A DNA stretch of 25,951 nt. Origin: Betaproteobacteria bacterium. GTDB taxonomy: Bacteria; Pseudomonadota; Gammaproteobacteria; Burkholderiales; Rhodocyclaceae. The position numbers and the translations under genes were made by a program. Below the pieces are notes generated by a model. That model searched no databases. It was given only the letters and a program-made list of their open reading frames with translations, and was not told where the DNA came from. The stretch lies in assembly GCA_028868235.1 (NCBI GenBank), contig JAGWUW010000003.1:1-25951 (forward strand), given 5' to 3'. Numbering within the stretch: the stretch's first letter is position 1; each line of letters opens with the position of its first letter. Positions 23,420-25,951 of the stretch are shown piece by piece.

Positions 23420-23470
23420 GCGCCTTACGGCGCGCCTCCACACGCTTCCAGAGAGAAGGGGGAGGGGAGG
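23420..23470 (+). promoter_or_regulatory. 5-prime leader element, copy 2 (hairpin plus purine tract)
   Basis: CAGCGCC-TTAC-GGCGCG (hairpin arms 23420-23424 and 23429-23433) is followed by the purine tract GAGAGAAGGGGGAGGGGAGG at 23451-23470. It is the counterpart of the element at 21107-21160. The loop differs but the arms and tract are kept. The stretch 23319-23419 between the array and this element holds no gene that I can see. Confidence 0.5.
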
Positions 23471-23504
23471 CGGTAGCATCACCGCAGCATCGAAGGGGTT
23501 ATTC

Positions 23505-25951
23505 ATGCACGCCAACGCACTCCAGACCGCGGCCGACAAGGCCGCGAAGATCCATGACGCCGCACGTCAAATCGCAAGCCAGCTCCCCAACCACGTCACC
23601 CGCCCGGAACTTGACGCCGCAATGGCACGGGCTTTCGGCTCGACCAGCGCCAACGGCGAATGGTCGCAACGCGATTCATTCGAGATGCTCGAACACGCGC
23701 TCACCCTGTTCCTGATCGAGAACCCGGGCACCACGGTCGAAACCCTGCAGGCGCTCAGCATCGCCATGCCGACCCACACGGTCCGCAGCGAAACGCAGAT
23801 CGACTTCCAGCAGTTCTCCACGCCGGCAGTGATCGCCCGCACAATGCAGATCGCGGCCTGCATCAACCCCAAGGATATCATTCTTGAACCAAGCGCCGGA
23901 ACAGGGCTGCTCATCGCGCAGATCGCCGGCGACGTAGCAAGCATCGCCATCAACGAGTACGAACCGCTGCGCGCCGAACTCCTGAAGCTCGCCCTTCCGA
24001 CGGCAACCGTCACGAACCACGACGCCCAATACATCAACGCGCTCGGCAAGATCAGGCCGTCCGTTGTCCTCATGAACCCCCCCTTCAGCCGCAACGGCGA
24101 CGCGCATCACGATCCTCTCACCGCAACCAGGCATCTCGATGCCGCACTCAAGGCCCTCCTGCCTAGCGGCAGACTTGTCGCCATCATGCCGCCGCACTTT
24201 CACGAATTCGGCCGCACCGACGCCTACAAGCGCGTCACCAACGGGCACCGGATCGCTGCCAACTGCCCCATCGTCGACGGCTTCACCAAGCATGGCACCG
24301 GCACCGAAACCCGGTTCGTGGTCATCGACAAGACCGCACCTGACGCCAGCGCCACGATCACCGATTACGCCGACATTCCGGGCAACCTCCCTGCCCGGGC
24401 AGAAGTGACGGCCGCACCCGACAAGCCCAAAGGGCTCTTCAGCGGCTTCAAAAGCACCGCCAAGGTCGCCCCCGCGCCGATCAAGCCCAGCACCGATATC
24501 GTCGTGCGCGACATCACCTACACCACGCTGGCAGAACCCAACTTCTCGACTGACCAGGCCGGGATCTATCTCGCCTATCAGCCCACCCGCGTCGCCATCG
24601 ATCGCGCTGGCCAGCACCCGACCCAACTGGTCGAATCCATCGCCATGGGCTCGATCGCCGCGCCGATCCCCACCTACGTCCCAAAACTGCCCGGCGAAAT
24701 CGTCGCCAAGCGCGTCCTCAGCGCCGCTCAGCTCGAAACGCTGATCTACGCGGGCGAAGCCCACTCCCACTTCCTGCCGGGCTCCTACAGGCTCTCAGAC
24801 GACAAGGCGAACCTCATACCCAGCCCCGACGGTGAAGTTTACCGCCAGGGCTACTTCATCGGCGACGGCACCGGCGCCGGCAAGGGACGCGAGGTTGCGG
24901 CCATAATCATGGACCAATGGGTTCGGGGGAACCGCAAGCACATCTGGATCAGCGAGAACAACACGCTCTGCGAAGACGCCATGCGGGACTGGACCGCACT
25001 CGGCGGCCTCGCTCCCGACATCCAGAGCATTGCCAAGTGGAAGCCCCACGAGCCGATCCAGATGGCACAAGGCATCCTCTTCATGTCCTACCCGGCGCTC
25101 CGCTCCAAAACCGGCGACCGCCCACGGCTTGAACAAATCATCGAATTCGCGGGCGAAGACTTCGAAGGCGTCATCATCTTCGACGAAGCGCACGCGATGG
25201 GCAACGCCGCAGGCCAGAAGAACGAATTTCGCGAACAAGCCGCATCGCAGCAAGGCATCGCCGGCGTTCGCCTGCAAAACCAACTTCCGAAGGCGCGCGT
25301 TATCTATTCCTCGGCCACCGGCGCATCAAAAATCGAGAATCTCAGCTACGCGCTGCGCCTCGGCCTGTGGGGCGAAGACACCGCCTTCGCCAACCGCGAA
25401 CAGTTCATCAACGAAATCTCCTCTGGCGGAATCGCGGCGCTCGAGCTCATCGCACGCGAACTCAAAGGCCTCGGCCTCTACTGCGCACGCTCGCTAAGCT
25501 ACGCCGGCGTCGAGTACGACATTCTCGAACAGCAGCTCACGCCCGAGCAGATCGCCAACTTCAATACTTACGCCGACGCCTGGGCGATCATTCACCAGAA
25601 CCTCAAGATCGCACTCGAAGCCTCGAACATCATCGACAACTCCACCGGCCAGACTCTCAACGGTCAAGCACTCGGCTCCGCCCGTTCTCGGTTCGAAAGC
25701 ACCAAGCAAAGGTTCTTTGCCGCCCTGTTACTGTCAATGAAACTCCCCGCGCTGATCCCCGCGATCCAAGCGGCGCTAGACGACGACATGAGCTGCGTCG
25801 TGCAGCTTGTCACCACTGCCGAAGCCACGCTGGAACGCCGTCTCGCCGCACTCTCCGACGAAGACCGCGCGGATCTGATGATCGACCTCTCTCCGCTCGA
25901 ACACATGGTCGACTATCTACAGAACGCCTTCCCTGTCCGGCAAATGATCGT
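23505..25951 (+). CDS. Methyltransferase fused to strawberry-notch-type helicase (C-terminus cut by window edge)
   Basis: 815 codons are present and the frame is open at the right edge. The ATG at 23505 follows AAGGGG by six bases. The N-terminal domain is a SAM-dependent N6-adenine-type methyltransferase: FSTPAVIARTM, motif I LEPSAGTG (127-134) and motif IV NPPF (191-194). The second half is a strawberry-notch superfamily 2 domain with Walker A GDGTGAGKGRE (453-463), Walker B/DEAH at 560-563 (IIFDEAHAMGN) and the SAT-type motif YSSATGAS. Phage P1 DarB has a similar methyltransferase-helicase layout and protects incoming DNA from restriction, so an antirestriction or DNA-protection role is the best guess. 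A chromatin-like or defence role is the alternative. It lies directly after the array and shares a leader element with the Toprim gene. Confidence 0.88.
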   Translation, partial: MHANALQTAADKAAKIHDAARQIASQLPNHVTRPELDAAMARAFGSTSANGEWSQRDSFEMLEHALTLFLIENPGTTVETLQALSIAMPTHTVRSETQIDFQQFSTPAVIARTMQIAACINPKDIILEPSAGTGLLIAQIAGDVASIAINEYEPLRAELLKLALPTATVTNHDAQYINALGKIRPSVVLMNPPFSRNGDAHHDPLTATRHLDAALKALLPSGRLVAIMPPHFHEFGRTDAYKRVTNGHRIAANCPIVDGFTKHGTGTETRFVVIDKTAPDASATITDYADIPGNLPARAEVTAAPDKPKGLFSGFKSTAKVAPAPIKPSTDIVVRDITYTTLAEPNFSTDQAGIYLAYQPTRVAIDRAGQHPTQLVESIAMGSIAAPIPTYVPKLPGEIVAKRVLSAAQLETLIYAGEAHSHFLPGSYRLSDDKANLIPSPDGEVYRQGYFIGDGTGAGKGREVAAIIMDQWVRGNRKHIWISENNTLCEDAMRDWTALGGLAPDIQSIAKWKPHEPIQMAQGILFMSYPALRSKTGDRPRLEQIIEFAGEDFEGVIIFDEAHAMGNAAGQKNEFREQAASQQGIAGVRLQNQLPKARVIYSSATGASKIENLSYALRLGLWGEDTAFANREQFINEISSGGIAALELIARELKGLGLYCARSLSYAGVEYDILEQQLTPEQIANFNTYADAWAIIHQNLKIALEASNIIDNSTGQTLNGQALGSARSRFESTKQRFFAALLLSMKLPALIPAIQAALDDDMSCVVQLVTTAEATLERRLAALSDEDRADLMIDLSPLEHMVDYLQNAFPVRQMI

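Noticed and set aside
23676..24770. 364-codon minus-strand frame
   Set aside because: It is the antisense of the methyltransferase/helicase gene, which has motif I, NPPF, Walker A and DEAH in order.

Overview
This is a 26 kb piece of a large conjugative plasmid, or of an integrated element derived from one. It most likely comes from an alphaproteobacterium of the sphingomonad type (Sphingomonas, Sphingobium, Novosphingobium). That placement is an inference from the high GC content, the codon use, and an F-type transfer operon next to a replication gene and a ParA/small-partner locus. No rRNA or tRNA gene was seen.

Left arm, minus strand (1-12397). A tightly packed F-type type IV secretion operon is transcribed from right to left: traA, traL, traE, traK, traB, dsbC-like, traV, traC, trbI, an S26 peptidase traF, traW, traU, a DUF2726 gene, trbC, and traN (cut by the window edge). 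Most junctions are 1-4 base stop/start overlaps, so translation is probably coupled. The DUF2726 gene is not part of the F core. Upstream lie a hairpin-rich leader of about 400 bases and a good sigma70-like promoter (12815-12844). A TTCGG-N5-CCGAA type operator sits inside this promoter.

Control and replication region (12400-16330). It holds two small Xre-type helix-turn-helix genes in divergent orientation, four copies of the TTCGG-N5-CCGAA palindrome, a small basic protein with a ribbon-helix-helix-like end, and a 51-codon ORF. The small basic gene and the 51-codon ORF each end in a near-identical stop-codon/hairpin cassette. A probable replication initiator follows.

Maintenance region (16334-22027). 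A minus-strand operon runs orf138, fitA-like antitoxin, fitB-like PIN toxin, tyrosine recombinase, all overlapping. A divergent gene encodes a protein with a C-terminal helix-turn-helix. A field of GCTAT repeats (likely partition centromere) precedes parA and a small ribbon-helix-helix partner. A CHC2-zinc-finger/Toprim primase-like gene comes next.

Most interesting region (22138-23505). A 145-residue protein matches only the last part of a DinG/XPD-type helicase (motifs V and VI, no Walker A). It is followed 50 bases later by an 11-unit CRISPR-like array with no cas gene in the window. All ten spacers are exactly 30 bases. The repeats are 35-37 bases, nearly invariant at both ends, and differ almost only within a central hairpin whose pairing is largely kept by compensating or wobble changes. 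Repeats are identical at the left end and degenerate to the right, as expected if the leader is on the left.

Right end (23505-25951). A large ORF, cut by the window edge, fuses an N6-adenine-type methyltransferase to a strawberry-notch-type helicase, similar in layout to phage P1 DarB. It shares a 5-prime leader element with the Toprim gene, which suggests common regulation.
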